Part shown: piece by piece, positions 27,143-36,330 of the stretch | Numbering within the stretch: the first letter of the stretch is position 1 | Layout: each line of letters begins with the position of its first letter | Assembly (NCBI GenBank): GCA_963718635.1 | Contig: OY970367.1 | Span: forward strand, 6,386,001 to 6,450,000 | Direction: 5' to 3' | Source of the DNA: JAIOQJ01 sp963718635 | Lineage (GTDB): Bacteria > Planctomycetota > Planctomycetia > Gemmatales > Gemmataceae | DNA: 64,000 nt | The notes under the pieces: model-generated | The model's database searches: none | What the model was told of the DNA's origin: nothing | The model's input: the letters and a program-made list of their open reading frames with translations, nothing else | Position numbers and translations under genes: made by a program

Positions 27143-28533
27143 ATGACCAGATCAGGCCCCTTTATGTCGACCATCATACCGCTCCCAAAGCCATCCAACA
27201 CCCGCAGCAAGGGGAAGCGGGCGCTGACTATTGCCACAATTGTTGGTTTGGCGGCGTTAATAGTTTCTTCGCTCTATGTGCTATTTGTGGAGGCGCCGCC
27301 GCCGAAACGCATCACGATTGCCAGTGGCAGCAAGAGCGGGGCCTATTATCGGGCTGCTCAGCGTTATGCCAGTGAGTTGAAAAAGCAGGGCATCACGGTT
27401 GAAGTGCGCGAGACCGCCGGCTCGGTTGAGAATCTGCAACTCCTTAATGATGATGGCTCGGGCGTGTCGGTGGCCATCGTGCAGAGCGGCGCGATGGCGC
27501 CAGAAGATAGCGAAAGCCTCGACGTGCTTGGTAGTCTCTATCGCGAGCCGCTGTGGGTATTTTATCGCGGCGGCAAAGACTCACCCACACTCAATCGTCC
27601 CAGCCAGCTTGCCGGCAAGCACATTGGCGTCGGCCCGACGGGCAGCGGCACCAAAGTCATCGCCACGCAGCTGTTGGAGGTCAATGGCTTGCCCGGGCCC
27701 GGTGATCGCAAAGGCGCCCCGACCATCTTAGCGCCGAACAAGTGGCAGTAGCCGCGAAGGCGCTTCAGCAGGGTGAACTCGATGCGGCGTTCTTCGTTGC
27801 CGCTATCGATGCGGAGTATATCCAAACGCTGTTGAAAGACGACCAGGTGCGCTTGATGAACTTCGTCCAACATGAGGCCTATTGCCGTAAGTTTCGTTTT
27901 CTTTCCCAGGTCACCATTCCGGCAGGCTTGGTCAATTTAGGTCAAAACCTTCCCGATCAGAACACATCGTTGGTGGCGCCAACTGCTATGCTGGTGGTGC
28001 GCAAAGATTTGCACCCGGCCTTAGTGCCTTTGTTGCTTTCGGCTGCAACTCGTATCCATGGCGGAGGGGATGAACTATCTAAGCCGGGCGAGTTCCCCTC
28101 GCCTTCTTACACGGATTTTCCCGTTAGCGAAGATGCCTCACACTTTTATAAATCAGGCCCGCCGGTGCTGCAGCGAATTCTGCCATTCTGGCTGGCATCG
28201 CTGGTCGATCGACTTAAAATCATGATCATCCCGTTGGTCATGCTCGGGCTGCCGATGTTCCTGCGCTGCGCCCCGCTGATGCGGTGGCGCATCCGCCGCA
28301 AGATCTATCGCTGGTATTCGACTCTGCGAGAGATTGATTGCAAACTGGCCACCGGGGTATCGCAAGAAGAGATCGATGAAAAACTACTGAGCCTGCGGAA
28401 GATTGAAGATCAGGTTGCTCGGGTAAACGTGCCACTCAGTTATATGGATCAACTCTATCACCTTCGCCTTCATCTGAAGATGGTGAAAGAAGAGTTGGAA
28501 GCATTACGGTTATTGGCGGAGACAGGGGTGTGA
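27143..28533 (+). CDS. TAXI-family (TRAP-type) solute-binding protein with membrane anchors, frameshifted
   Basis: Binding protein of the TRAP-associated extracytoplasmic immunogenic type. An N-terminal helix (ALTIATIVGLAALIVSSLYVLFV) is followed by ITIASGSKSGAYYRAAQRYA, the TAXI start, then ETAGSVENLQLL and GVSVAIVQSG. The frame changes near 27738-27744, where AAC-AA should read AAC-AAA to join APNK to VAVAAKALQQGELDAAFFVA. The second half ends with another helix (IMIIPLVMLGLPMFLRC) and a basic, coiled cytoplasmic tail. No TRAP permease gene is adjacent, so this is a membrane-tethered, stand-alone form as in several planctomycetes. Start may be ATG 27164. Joined length about 463 residues. 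Confidence 0.8.
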
Positions 28534-28644
28534 GCCGCAAAGTGCTCCGTAGGCCTGGGCGTTTTCACGGAGCCGCCGTCCATATACTAACTGAAGTGCG
28601 CAGCGCCAAGAACTAGCGAAGCGTAATCTTTATCTGTTGAGGCA

Positions 28645-30144
28645 ATGATGGTCGAACCTTACAAGATCGTCGTCGGGCTTGAAGTTCACGTCCAGTTGCT
28701 CACGCAGACGAAGCTCTTCTGCGGCTGCCGGACGAAGTTTGGCGCTCCGCCGAATTCGCAGGTCTGCCCCGTTTGCATCGGCATGCCTGGCGTTCTCCCG
28801 GTCATGAACCGTCGCGCCTTTGAGCTATCTCTAAGGGCGGCGTTGGCACTTAATTGCCAGATTGCCTCCTTTACCAAGTGGGATCGCAAGAACTACTACT
28901 ATCCCGATCTGCCGAAGAATTATCAGGTAAGCCAATACGATTTGCCATTCAGCTTTGAAGGTTGGCTTGAAATCAATGCATCGACCGAGCCCAAAAAGGA
29001 ATACGTGGCTAAGAAGATCGGCATCATTCGTGCGCATCTGGAAGAAGACGCCGGCAAGAACATGCACGATGAATCGGGGCGTGGCGGCGATAGCAAAGTC
29101 GATCTGAACCGCACCGGCACCCCGTTGCTGGAGATTGTCAGCAAACCGGAAATCAGCACGGCGGAGGAAGCCAAAGCCTACCTCGATGAGTTACGACTGA
29201 TGCTTCGTGAGATCGGCGTCTCCGATTGCGAAATGCAGGAAGGTTCTCTCCGTTGTGATGCCAATGTAAACATCAAAGTCCGGCTTCCCGATGACTCATG
29301 GGCTGCCACGCCGATTGTCGAAGTGAAAAACCTGAACAGCATCGGCTCGGTTGAGCGCTCGATCAAATACGAAGCTCAACGCCAATACGAGCAATTTCTC
29401 AAAGACGGTGTTTGCCTGGTTCCCGGCAACAAGACGACCGCCGGTTGGAACGATGCGAAAGGGATAACGAAGGTGCAACGCACCAAAGAAGAGTCGGCCG
29501 ACTATCGCTATTTTCCCGAACCCGATCTCGTTCCCGTCACCGTCTCCGCTGAAGAAATCGAACGAGCGCATAACGCGATTGGCGAATTGCCTGCCGCTCA
29601 GCGCAAAAGGCTGCAAGATCCCCCGTTCAGTCTCTCCGCATATGACGCCGGCGTGCTGAGCGGGCAAGGTCGGCGTGTGGTTGCCTTCTACGAAGCGGTT
29701 GCATCGAAGGCGGGCGATGCGAAAGCCGCCTGCAATTGGGTGGCCAATGATGTGCTAGGGCGGGTTAAAGAGCAGGGGGGCGACATCAGTCACTTTCCCA
29801 TTTCGGCGGATCGCCTCGGCAATCTGGTGAGTGAGGTAAAAAAGACAGGCCTGCCGATGAATAAAGCCCGCGAAGTATTCGCCGACATGCTCGCCCACGG
29901 CGGCGAAGCCGGCGATTCCATGAAAAAGCTCGGCTTTCAAGTTGTTTCCGACGAAGGGCAACTGCGCGACATCATCCGTAAAGCGATCGGCGCCAACGCC
30001 CAGGCCGCCAACGATTTCCGCGCGGGCAAAATTAAGGCCGCCGACCGGATCAAAGGCGCTGTGATGAAAGAGACTAAAGGGATGGCCAATGCGGAAACCG
30101 TCAACCGGTTGCTGTTGGATGAGTTGCAAGCAAGCGCGAAGTAA
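28645..30144 (+). CDS. gatB: Aspartyl/glutamyl-tRNA(Asn/Gln) amidotransferase subunit B
   Basis: Transfers an amido group to mischarged Glu-tRNA(Gln) or Asp-tRNA(Asn), together with GatA and GatC. Full length at 499 residues. Recognisable are YKIVVGLEVHVQL at the start, the zinc-site cysteines in KLFCGCRTKFG and CPVCIGMPG, the signature YYYPDLPKNYQVSQYD, the cradle segment LEEDAGKNMHDE, DLNRTGTPLLEIVS and DYRYFPEPDL, and the C-terminal YqeY-like tail ending in MKETKGMANAETVNRLL. GAGG fits the second ATG (28648) slightly better. GatA and GatC are not in this window. Confidence 0.97.
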   Translation: MMVEPYKIVVGLEVHVQLLTQTKLFCGCRTKFGAPPNSQVCPVCIGMPGVLPVMNRRAFELSLRAALALNCQIASFTKWDRKNYYYPDLPKNYQVSQYDLPFSFEGWLEINASTEPKKEYVAKKIGIIRAHLEEDAGKNMHDESGRGGDSKVDLNRTGTPLLEIVSKPEISTAEEAKAYLDELRLMLREIGVSDCEMQEGSLRCDANVNIKVRLPDDSWAATPIVEVKNLNSIGSVERSIKYEAQRQYEQFLKDGVCLVPGNKTTAGWNDAKGITKVQRTKEESADYRYFPEPDLVPVTVSAEEIERAHNAIGELPAAQRKRLQDPPFSLSAYDAGVLSGQGRRVVAFYEAVASKAGDAKAACNWVANDVLGRVKEQGGDISHFPISADRLGNLVSEVKKTGLPMNKAREVFADMLAHGGEAGDSMKKLGFQVVSDEGQLRDIIRKAIGANAQAANDFRAGKIKAADRIKGAVMKETKGMANAETVNRLLLDELQASAK

Positions 30145-30156
30145 AGGCGTCGCTTT

Positions 30157-30215
30157 GATGGTCGCCTTTCGCTTTGCGGAAGGCAGTGCCTGCCGCGGAG
30201 CGAAAGACGACCATC
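30157..30215. terminator. Hairpin between convergent gatB and LEDR-protein genes
   Basis: GATGGTCGCCTTTCGCT (30157-30173) pairs with AGCGAAAGACGACCATC (30199-30215) with one mismatch. It lies 12 nt after the gatB stop and 13 nt before the stop of the convergent gene. A bidirectional terminator is the simplest reading; there is no long T run. Confidence 0.6.
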
Positions 30216-30228
30216 TCAGCCTTGCACA

Positions 30229-30876
30229 TCAATAGTTATTCGTGGCCGAAAATGCGAGCGCCGACTGAATCTCCGAAATCGCTGTGTTGATATACCAGAT
30301 GGCGGAAGCCAAGTGGCCGCCATAGACTTTATTCGCCTGTTGGAGAATGCTCAGCGTCGACTCCAACACGGGGATCGTGCCGCTGAGCTGAGCATCGGAG
30401 ACCCGCTGCGGCTCGATGTTCGGGCTCGGAGTATGATCCGGCGGCGGAACGGCAATGTAAAGCGGGCCGCCGTTCTGGAAAACCAGACCAGCTCGGAGCT
30501 GCCGTTCCGCGTGGAAGATCATTTCAACCGCATTGTAGAGATGGCCGCCGTAATCGTGATTGGCGACGGCCAGTGTGCGGTTCAATGATTTCAGGATCGG
30601 AATCGATTCGCGGAGCAGGTGGTTCGAATCGGCCTGGGTGATCGGCGTCCCGGCTACCGGGGTGAGAACTGGTGTTGTAACCGGCGTCGTTACGGGCGGA
30701 GTAGTTCCGGTTGTCGGGGTAGTTGGGGTCGTGCCGGCAGTGGACGACACGATGGCTGGCAGAGTCGAAGTCTGCGCGATGAGGGGTCCGATGAACGGAG
30801 CAGGCAAGTTAACGCTGCTCGGAACCGACCGCTCTTCGAGAGATTCCACTTGAAGACGTACGCCGCGCTGCGACAT
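30229..30876 (-). CDS. Planctomycete exported protein with 'LEER' motif and two Tyr-Gly-Gly-His helical repeats
   Basis: Unknown function. ATG 30876 follows GGGAGG by 7 nt and is preferred to ATG 30903. The N-terminus carries VRLQVESLEERSVPS, the planctomycete exported-protein signature. A Thr/Pro linker (TTPTTPTTGTTPPVTTP) separates it from a domain with two similar helical repeats: LKSLNRTLAVANHDYGGHLYNAVEMI and LSILQQANKVYGGHLASAIWYI. The repeats share VYGGHL--A--I. It probably acts in the cell surface or envelope. Confidence 0.7.
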   Translation of the reverse strand: MSQRGVRLQVESLEERSVPSSVNLPAPFIGPLIAQTSTLPAIVSSTAGTTPTTPTTGTTPPVTTPVTTPVLTPVAGTPITQADSNHLLRESIPILKSLNRTLAVANHDYGGHLYNAVEMIFHAERQLRAGLVFQNGGPLYIAVPPPDHTPSPNIEPQRVSDAQLSGTIPVLESTLSILQQANKVYGGHLASAIWYINTAISEIQSALAFSATNNY

Positions 30877-31262
30877 GCCATGCCCTCCCATTAGCCGAGA
30901 CATTTTTAAGATGCCCCGCTCTAATCGGTGTTGGACTTGGCGTCAATAGAGTGGCAGCATTTTCTTTAGGCTACGTCGAAGCAAGATGTGATATCTAAGC
31001 AATATCAGCAGAGCCCGGCAAATGGCTAAGCCGCTAGAGGTTTTACTGCCTGTTCTCAGGCCCTTGGCAACGGATGCAGCGGGTGCGCATCGTTTTTCGC
31101 CTCATATCTAACGTTTGCCGATAAAACTCAGTGTGGTTCTGAAGCAAAATGAAATGAAAAACCGCGATTCATAAATCCGGAACTGAAAGCGCGAGTTGCT
31201 TCAGTATCGGAATCAAAAATCGCGGTTGAAAGTGCCACTAAATTCGGAACATGCTTCAGCGA
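30877..31262. other. Gene-free stretch, nothing clear
   Basis: AT-richer intergenic DNA between two minus-strand genes. No open frame, repeat or convincing promoter was identified. A repeated GAAATGAAAA / AAAATCGCGGTT pair near 31140-31225 is too weak to name. Confidence 0.4.
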
Positions 31263-32135
31263 TCAAACAACTGCGCTCGCGGTCGTTTGACGCCGACGGC
31301 GGACGTAGCCTGCCAGACCGACTAAACCAATGCCGAAGACAGCCATACTGGCTGGTTCGGGAATAGTAGCTACAGCTGAAGAGCTGCCAGATGCGCTACC
31401 ACCGCCCGTAGCATTGCTGAACGCAACAGTAAAGTTGCCGGTAAAGGTAATCGGCACAGTCGGACCGAGCTCGGTATTGATGCCTTCATCAAGTTGTGCT
31501 TGGGTGATGTTTCCCGTGCCAGTGCCAGTCCCATTCGGTGGTGCAGCATAACTAGTGAACTGGGTAGCATCCGCCCCAACGCCGGGACCGGTTAAGTAAA
31601 TTTCGGTCAATGGAGTAGAAGCTGGGGCGCCAGTTGGCACAAGCACATGACCGGCCGTATAAGCGGTGATCCGGGGGTCACTGAAACCGCCGGAGAGGTC
31701 AAGCGGAATAGTGCCAACGACCCCGTTTTTGTCGGCAACAGTAATGCCCCCCGTGATTCCCGCCAAAGTGAATGTCGTACCCGCAGCGGCGACAATACTT
31801 GCCGAAGCAAATACCGCATTGCCCTGTTCGCCAGCAAAGGCGCCGGTGGGATTAGCCATGCCATTCCAAGAAAACGACGGACTGGAAACAATGTTCTGCA
31901 CGGGAATGGCTGAACCATTCGCCAGTGCCACGTAGTCTGAGGGGCCACCATTGTTTGCAGGCGCACCGCCTTGCAAAAACGTCTGCGAATTGGTGTAGAA
32001 ACCCGAAAGACTGGGGCTGCTGTTGGCATTCGGACCAACCGAATCATAGATGCTGATCGTGACCTGTGCATCAGCAGTAGCAAGCGGCAGCAGGAGTGCG
32101 AGAGCGGTCCCCGCAGCAATCAAATGTCGTTTCAT
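31263..32135 (-). CDS. PEP-CTERM sorted extracellular protein
   Basis: Secreted protein processed by an exosortase system. ATG 32135 begins a signal peptide (KRHLIAAGTALALLLPLATADA). The body is beta-rich with Gly, Ala, Thr and Asn. The C-terminus is a canonical sorting signal: IPEPASMAVFGIGLVGLAGY then the basic RRRR. PEP-CTERM proteins are typical of biofilm-forming Gram-negative-type bacteria with exopolysaccharide loci; a polysaccharide export lipoprotein lies divergently 0.5 kb away. No exosortase gene is in the window. An upstream ATG at 32195 would place extra residues before the signal and is less likely. Confidence 0.88.
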   Translation of the reverse strand: MKRHLIAAGTALALLLPLATADAQVTISIYDSVGPNANSSPSLSGFYTNSQTFLQGGAPANNGGPSDYVALANGSAIPVQNIVSSPSFSWNGMANPTGAFAGEQGNAVFASASIVAAAGTTFTLAGITGGITVADKNGVVGTIPLDLSGGFSDPRITAYTAGHVLVPTGAPASTPLTEIYLTGPGVGADATQFTSYAAPPNGTGTGTGNITQAQLDEGINTELGPTVPITFTGNFTVAFSNATGGGSASGSSSAVATIPEPASMAVFGIGLVGLAGYVRRRRQTTASAVV

Positions 32136-32673
32136 AGTTGAATAAGAGCGTGAGCCCCCTCGCGAGTCAGAAAAAGGGAGGTTTTTCGAGTACATAGAAT
32201 AAGATACATGATTGAGATAGCGGTTGTCCAGCGCTAAAACCCCTAAAGCGCGCGTTATTCCGTTTTTTTTTGTTTTGACTTTTTACGAATGTAGGCGTTT
32301 CGACTTGCTTTTCAAGTTAAGCGACATTCAAGCTAAGTGGGAGCCACTGCCTCTGAAAACATTTGATGGCGCATCAGCGCGATCGATTCAACCATTTAGA
32401 ATAGTCGGCAGGAATAGCAGCAAGTCTATAAATATAAACACCTTATGACTTCTTACGACATTCTCAGTCGCACGCTCGTGGCAACTCACCATGAACAAGC
32501 GCGAGATTTGCGTGACAGGACGCGATTCCAACCGCAAATATCAGCTCTCCGAGTCTGGCGAAAAAGCGGGTCGTAGCGATTTTAGCTAAACTGCCGATCC
32601 AGATTCCGCCGAATCTAACGATTATCTTGGATCGAGCGCGGGCAAGATCCACCTGCTAATCGAGGATCGTCGA
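32136..32673. other. Divergent promoter region of PEP-CTERM and polysaccharide export genes
   Basis: 538 bp, AT-rich (a run of eight T near 32262, TTGACT near 32274). It must hold promoters for both genes. A 62-codon open frame on the minus strand (32464-32652) has no support and was not called. RBS GAGGA precedes ATG 32674. Confidence 0.45.
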
Positions 32674-33570
32674 ATGTTACACCACTTTGAAGTGCGGGTG
32701 CTCCGGGCAGCGCTCGCTTGTGCCGCGTTCGGCATTATGGCTGCCACGGGCTGTTCGGGTTCGGGGAATTCCTTCACCCTGTTCCCTGAAGGCCACAAGA
32801 TGATCGACACCGCCAAGGCGTTGCGGGCTACCACGCCGGCGCCGTTGCCGCACGAGCTCGACAAGCATCCGATGGAATCCTACATCATTGAGCCCGGGGA
32901 CGGGTTGCTCGTGCTGCCTACCGAACTCGATTCGCCAATCCGCCTGCCGAGCGACCAGACCGTGCTGCCGGACGGCACTATTGATCTTGGCAAATACGGC
33001 CGCCCCTCCGTGGCAGGAATGACGATCCAGGACATCGAGCGGGTGGTGAACAAGGCCGTCAAGAGTCAATCGAAAGAGGCAGGCGTCATCAGTGTCCGAC
33101 TCGTCAATCGCGTCAGCAAGGTCTACTATGTCATTGGCGAAGTGAACACGCCCGGCGCCTTCCCGCTGCAAGGGCGTGAAACGGTGCTCGATGGCATCAT
33201 CGCTGCCGGCGGCCTGAACGGGAAAGCCTCCCGCCGTAACATTATCCTGGTACGTCCAAGCCAGCCCGATGCTTGCCGAACGGTTCTTGCCATTTGCTGG
33301 CCCGAAATCGTACAACTCGGCGATACCGCCACGAACTACCAGCTTCGTCCCGGTGATCGAATTTATGTCTCCACCCGCGGCTTCTTTGAAGGCTTCTCCG
33401 ATTTTTGCCACAAGCCACCTTGCGTGACCTGCACCGGCCCGCATCGCGCTTGCGATGTCGGGTCATGCAATGGGCCGCCCGCCATCGTCGGAACCGTGGT
33501 GCCGACGACGCCGACCGAGATCATGCCTTCGCCGACGTTGACCAAAGGCATCAGCCCCGCTTCGCGGTAA
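32674..33570 (+). CDS. Polysaccharide export lipoprotein (Wza-like, SLBB domain)
   Basis: Outer-membrane lipoprotein of a capsule or exopolysaccharide export channel. A signal peptide with lipobox MAATGC is followed by the Poly_export domain (SYIIEPGDGLLVLPTE, LPSDQTVLPDGTIDLGKYGRPSVAGMT, the standard D-I-GDG-DV-like repeat) and an SLBB domain (VYYVIGEVNTPGAFPLQGRETVLDGIIAAGGL) with NYQLRPGDRIYVS closing. The C-terminal 50 residues are Cys/Pro-rich (CHKPPCVTCTGPHRAC), typical of planctomycete relatives. It could pair with the PEP-CTERM system across the divergent promoter. Confidence 0.88.
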   Translation: MLHHFEVRVLRAALACAAFGIMAATGCSGSGNSFTLFPEGHKMIDTAKALRATTPAPLPHELDKHPMESYIIEPGDGLLVLPTELDSPIRLPSDQTVLPDGTIDLGKYGRPSVAGMTIQDIERVVNKAVKSQSKEAGVISVRLVNRVSKVYYVIGEVNTPGAFPLQGRETVLDGIIAAGGLNGKASRRNIILVRPSQPDACRTVLAICWPEIVQLGDTATNYQLRPGDRIYVSTRGFFEGFSDFCHKPPCVTCTGPHRACDVGSCNGPPAIVGTVVPTTPTEIMPSPTLTKGISPASR

Positions 33571-33640
33571 GCGAACGTCGGTCGCCTTTTAAGTGCGGAT
33601 GTCAATTTCGCTTATAGATACGACGTCCTAGTTTTACTTT

Positions 33641-33702
33641 GGACAGGATTAACAGGATTTACAGGATGATCCGAGGTTTCCTATCTCTCCTGTAAATCCT
33701 GT
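33641..33702. repeat. Inverted repeat family H
   Basis: ACAGGATTTACAGGA (33652-33666) pairs perfectly with TCCTGTAAATCCTGT (33688-33702), with an extra half copy GGACAGGATTA upstream. It lies between the export lipoprotein and the flavodoxin. A common sort of dispersed planctomycete hairpin. Confidence 0.7.
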
Positions 33703-33805
33703 CTGTCTTCGCTCATTTCCGGCTTCGCTCGTTAATTCGACGTCTAGAATTTAACTTGCAATGAATACCGGCACAAGCCTGAATCGCCGCGAACAATGCG
33801 TAAAT

Positions 33806-33872
33806 TCTTCGCTGGCGCTTCAGGCTTGTATCTGTGTTGAAGACCAGCACGAGCCTGAAGCGCCAGCGAAGA
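33806..33872. repeat. Long inverted repeat, family C copy 2
   Basis: 24-nt arms TCTTCGCTGGCGCTTCAGGC... and its complement ending CGCCAGCGAAGA pair almost perfectly (33806-33829 with 33849-33872). Same family as 16534-16600. A third half copy (CACAAGCCTGAATCGCCGCG) starts near 33771. Confidence 0.8.
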
Positions 33873-33939
33873 CGTTTCATCTGAAACTAGGCAAATCCGA
33901 GCCGGACGCGTGAGCGACGAATCCGCTTAAGGAAAACAC

Positions 33940-34499
33940 ATGGGCAAAGTCCTCGTTCTCTACGATTCCAAAAGCGGCAATACCGAAAAGATGGCTAACC
34001 TAGTGGCCGAGGGCGCCGCTCAGGTTTCGGATATCGAAGTGCGCGCTGCGCAAAATCGACGACGCTACGCCGGACGACGTTCACTGGTGCGACGGCATGG
34101 CCTGCGGCAGTCCCACGAATATGGGGTTGATGTCCTGGCAGATGAAGTCGCTTCTGGGACGAAACAATGGCGCCGCACTGGATGAAACTCGACGGCAAAA
34201 TCGCTTGTGCTTTTTCGTCTTCCGGCGGCTGGGCCGGCGGCACGGAGATCGCCTGTCAATCGATCCTCAGCGTGCTGATGAACTTCGGCTTCCTCGTATT
34301 CGGCGTAACAGATTACGTCAGCAAGATGATGACTCTCCATTATGGAGCAGCAATCGCCCGCGAACCCCGCTCAGAAGAAACGCAAGACGCTTGCCGAAAA
34401 CTCGGCAAACGTCTGGCCGAATGGGTGGCCTGCTATGCCGACGGTCGCAAAGACCAGCACCCGTGTATTAAGAAGGAACAACGCCTTCCGCCTGGGTAG
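33940..34499 (+). CDS. Flavodoxin/NADPH-dependent FMN-binding family protein (WrbA-like), frameshifted twice
   Basis: FMN-binding redox protein. Part 1 (GKVLVLYDSKSGNTEKMANLVAEGA) has the flavodoxin phosphate loop. Part 2 (KIDDATPDDVHWCDGMACGSPTNMGLMSWQMKS, the FMN-ring loop) starts near 34050 in a second frame. Part 3 (FWDETMAPHWMKLDGKIACAFSSSG to the stop at 34499) starts near 34150 in a third frame. Reading across both breaks gives a continuous family match of about 186 residues, so I call one gene with two indels. The order of motifs and the GGTEIACQSILSVLMNFGF segment fit the WrbA/NAD(P)H quinone oxidoreductase group. Confidence 0.7.
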
Positions 34500-34528
34500 A
34501 TAATGCCGTGCGGTGACACATGCGAACC

Positions 34529-34913
34529 CACGATTTCCTCGGGTTAGCCCTTATGGAAATATTTCCGGAATATTAACCGATAGCTTATTCGTCCAACGAA
34601 CTCACGACAAAAACATGGCGGCAAAAGGTTAAGAGAAGCCAATTTCGATTTTCATTTTTTTGCCAATTATCTTTTTGTCGGGACGATCTGTCGATTCCTC
34701 ACTCCGAATTCCGCATTCCGAATTTCTTCCGTGCGTTTTCCCACGATTTTCTTGGGTGAGCCCTTCAGGAAATATTTCCTGAAGGGTCAGTGAAAACCCC
34801 TGAGTGCCCGCGTTGATTCCGCACTCCGAATTCCACATTCCGAATTTCTCCGATGCGTTTCCCCACGATTTTCTCGCGAAGTCGCTTCCGGAAATATTTC
34901 CGGAAGCGACTTC
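34529..34913 (+). repeat. Palindromic repeat family B, three copies
   Basis: Each copy has a CACGATTTTCT-GGG box about 20 nt before a palindrome centred on GGAAATATTTCC. Copy 1 at 34529-34566 has an incomplete palindrome. Copy 2 has a perfect 26-bp palindrome at 34761-34786. Copy 3 has a perfect 36-bp palindrome at 34878-34913. Between them, CACTCCGAATTCC-CATTCCGAA occurs twice. The stretch 34500-35399 holds no gene that I would support. Confidence 0.85.
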
Positions 34914-35399
34914 GTTGAACTGCCACTTTGTGTCGTTCTCCCCGCAGGAAGCACCCGGCCGCTTACGTGGCTCGGCTCGCCGGACTGCGCGTAGCGGTAG
35001 CGTTGCCTGACGCCTGCAGGGCAACGGCAACGGCGTTCGACGCGCTCGCGTGCCTACTACTAACTTAAGCTCGCTGTTTTCGGAAATGCGTTTTTGGATT
35101 GTTGCCAGATTTGCGCTGGCGAGCGGCGAGCCGTCAGGCCGACGTGAATCTGAACACACAACAGCGTGACAGGCTCGCCTCGTTGGTCTGAGGCGCAGCC
35201 TCGCTACGCAAAAACTCCAGTCCCTGACGCTCCTGGCTCGCCTGATTCAAAAATCTGCGCTCCCCACCAATCTTTTTTCCTTGACGTTGCCGCACTGTCC
35301 CGAATAAACTCTTCTCCAGTCCCAGAGAACGCCCGATGCCTTCGCTTCTTCAATCATCGAAATCAATTCCGGCCGGCACCATTCCCATGGGGGGCAAAG

Positions 35400-35543
35400 G
35401 TGATGCGCGTTGAAGACGGCTATGCTATCCGCACGATGCAGAAACAAATGGGCCACGCCAGCGTGGAAACAACCATGATCTATACCCACGTGTTGAACAA
35501 AGGCGGTCGGGCGGTGGCGCAGTCCGCTCGATGTGCTCGGCTG
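35400..35543 (+). pseudogene. C-terminal remnant of an integron integrase (IntI-like tyrosine recombinase)
   Basis: About 45 residues match the last part of IntI: EDGYAIRTMQKQMGH, then ASVETTMIYTHVLNKGGRAV. These include the catalytic His of the LGH-type motif and the nucleophile Tyr of TTMIYTHV; the tail SPLD found in integron integrases is lost by a frame change (QSARCAR). Everything upstream in the frame is unrelated, so the N-terminal DNA-binding part and the catalytic Arg boxes are absent. The remnant is on the same strand as the cassettes, with its 3' end facing them, as described for the 'reverse' integrons of Treponema denticola and Blastopirellula marina (from memory). It is not functional as seen. 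Confidence 0.75.
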
Positions 35544-35568
35544 AAGGTTCGGCAATCAGTCCTAGGCG

Positions 35569-35602
35569 GGCCGGTAATACCCGGATAGGCCGCTTAGAAG
35601 GC
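35569..35602. repeat. Hairpin between intI remnant and first attC-like site
   Basis: CCCGGATAGGCCGC pairs with GCGGCATATCCGGG with one mismatch around a short loop. It sits where the primary recombination site of the platform might be, but I cannot identify an attI core there. Confidence 0.4.
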
Positions 35603-35670
35603 GGCATATCCGGGCGGCCGGAACCGTGATCGGTTGACGCTAACCTCTTGCGAGATAAACAGTTTGGATA

Positions 35671-35758
35671 GCCGAACTGTCCTCGTTGAGACAATACGAT
35701 AGGCCGCTTACAATCTTGTAGGATTGTTCCCGGCTAAGCGGCCCAATCACTGTTCGGC
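35671..35758 (+). other. Degenerate attC-like (or attI-proximal) site
   Basis: GCCGAAC (35671-35677) and GTTCGGC (35752-35758) bound an 88-bp stretch with an inner stem AGGCCGCTTA / TAAGCGGCC and a central AATC-TTGTAG-GATT hairpin. Ends and size fit attC, but the stem does not show the regular bulges of the later sites. It precedes the first cassette gene by 14 bp. Confidence 0.5.
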
Positions 35759-35772
35759 CATTGAGGTGTGAT

Positions 35773-36330
35773 ATGCGACGAATTCTTGTATCGTGTTTGT
35801 TGATATCCGCAATGCTAGCGATCTTCCATGCGCAGGCCGGTTCCACGGCTGGTGAAGAGCCCGCCAAGCCGTTGGAATGGCGCTGGTCGGATGAGAAGGC
35901 AACACTGGCTTTCTGCATCAAGCAGCACTTGCCAGACTACGACATTGAGCGAGTTCGTCCGGAGCAGTACTATTCGCCCATGAGTATCCTTGACAAGGAC
36001 ACGCGGAAAGTCATTTATTCCTACGAGAGAGCAAGTAAAGCGACTGTGTTCGCTCGTTCGAAGGATGTTCTCTACATCGCCGAGTATTTTCCCATAACCA
36101 CAGGATGCGAAGTCGTCGCGGTGGACCTAATTTCCGGCAAGCAACTTTGGAAGACGCGACTTATAGGAAATAGCCCTGACGGTCATTCCAAGTACGAAAA
36201 CAAAGTCAACATCGAAACCGACGGCAATATCGTAATCGTGAACGGCAAAGAGGATCATGGTCGGTATGTCGAACACCTCGACATTCGAACCGGCAAAATG
36301 TTGCGAAACAAGAAGCTCAACCCGGAGTGA
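35773..36330 (+). CDS. Secreted hypothetical protein (single PQQ-like blade), first cassette gene
   Basis: 185 residues. A signal peptide (MRRILVSCLLISAMLAIFHAQA) precedes a domain without a firm family match. It contains CEVVAVDLISGKQLWKTRLI, resembling one blade of a PQQ/quinoprotein beta-propeller, and KVIYSYERASKATVFARSKDVLYIAEY. It was probably captured as a cassette: attC-like sites lie 14 bp before and 110 bp after it. Function unknown; expected location periplasm or cell surface. Confidence 0.75.
   Translation: MRRILVSCLLISAMLAIFHAQAGSTAGEEPAKPLEWRWSDEKATLAFCIKQHLPDYDIERVRPEQYYSPMSILDKDTRKVIYSYERASKATVFARSKDVLYIAEYFPITTGCEVVAVDLISGKQLWKTRLIGNSPDGHSKYENKVNIETDGNIVIVNGKEDHGRYVEHLDIRTGKMLRNKKLNPE

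Noticed and set aside
35166..35588. The whole 140-codon frame as an integrase gene
   Set aside because: Only the segment from about 35400 resembles IntI; the first 80 codons show no similarity and no start signal, so only a remnant was called.
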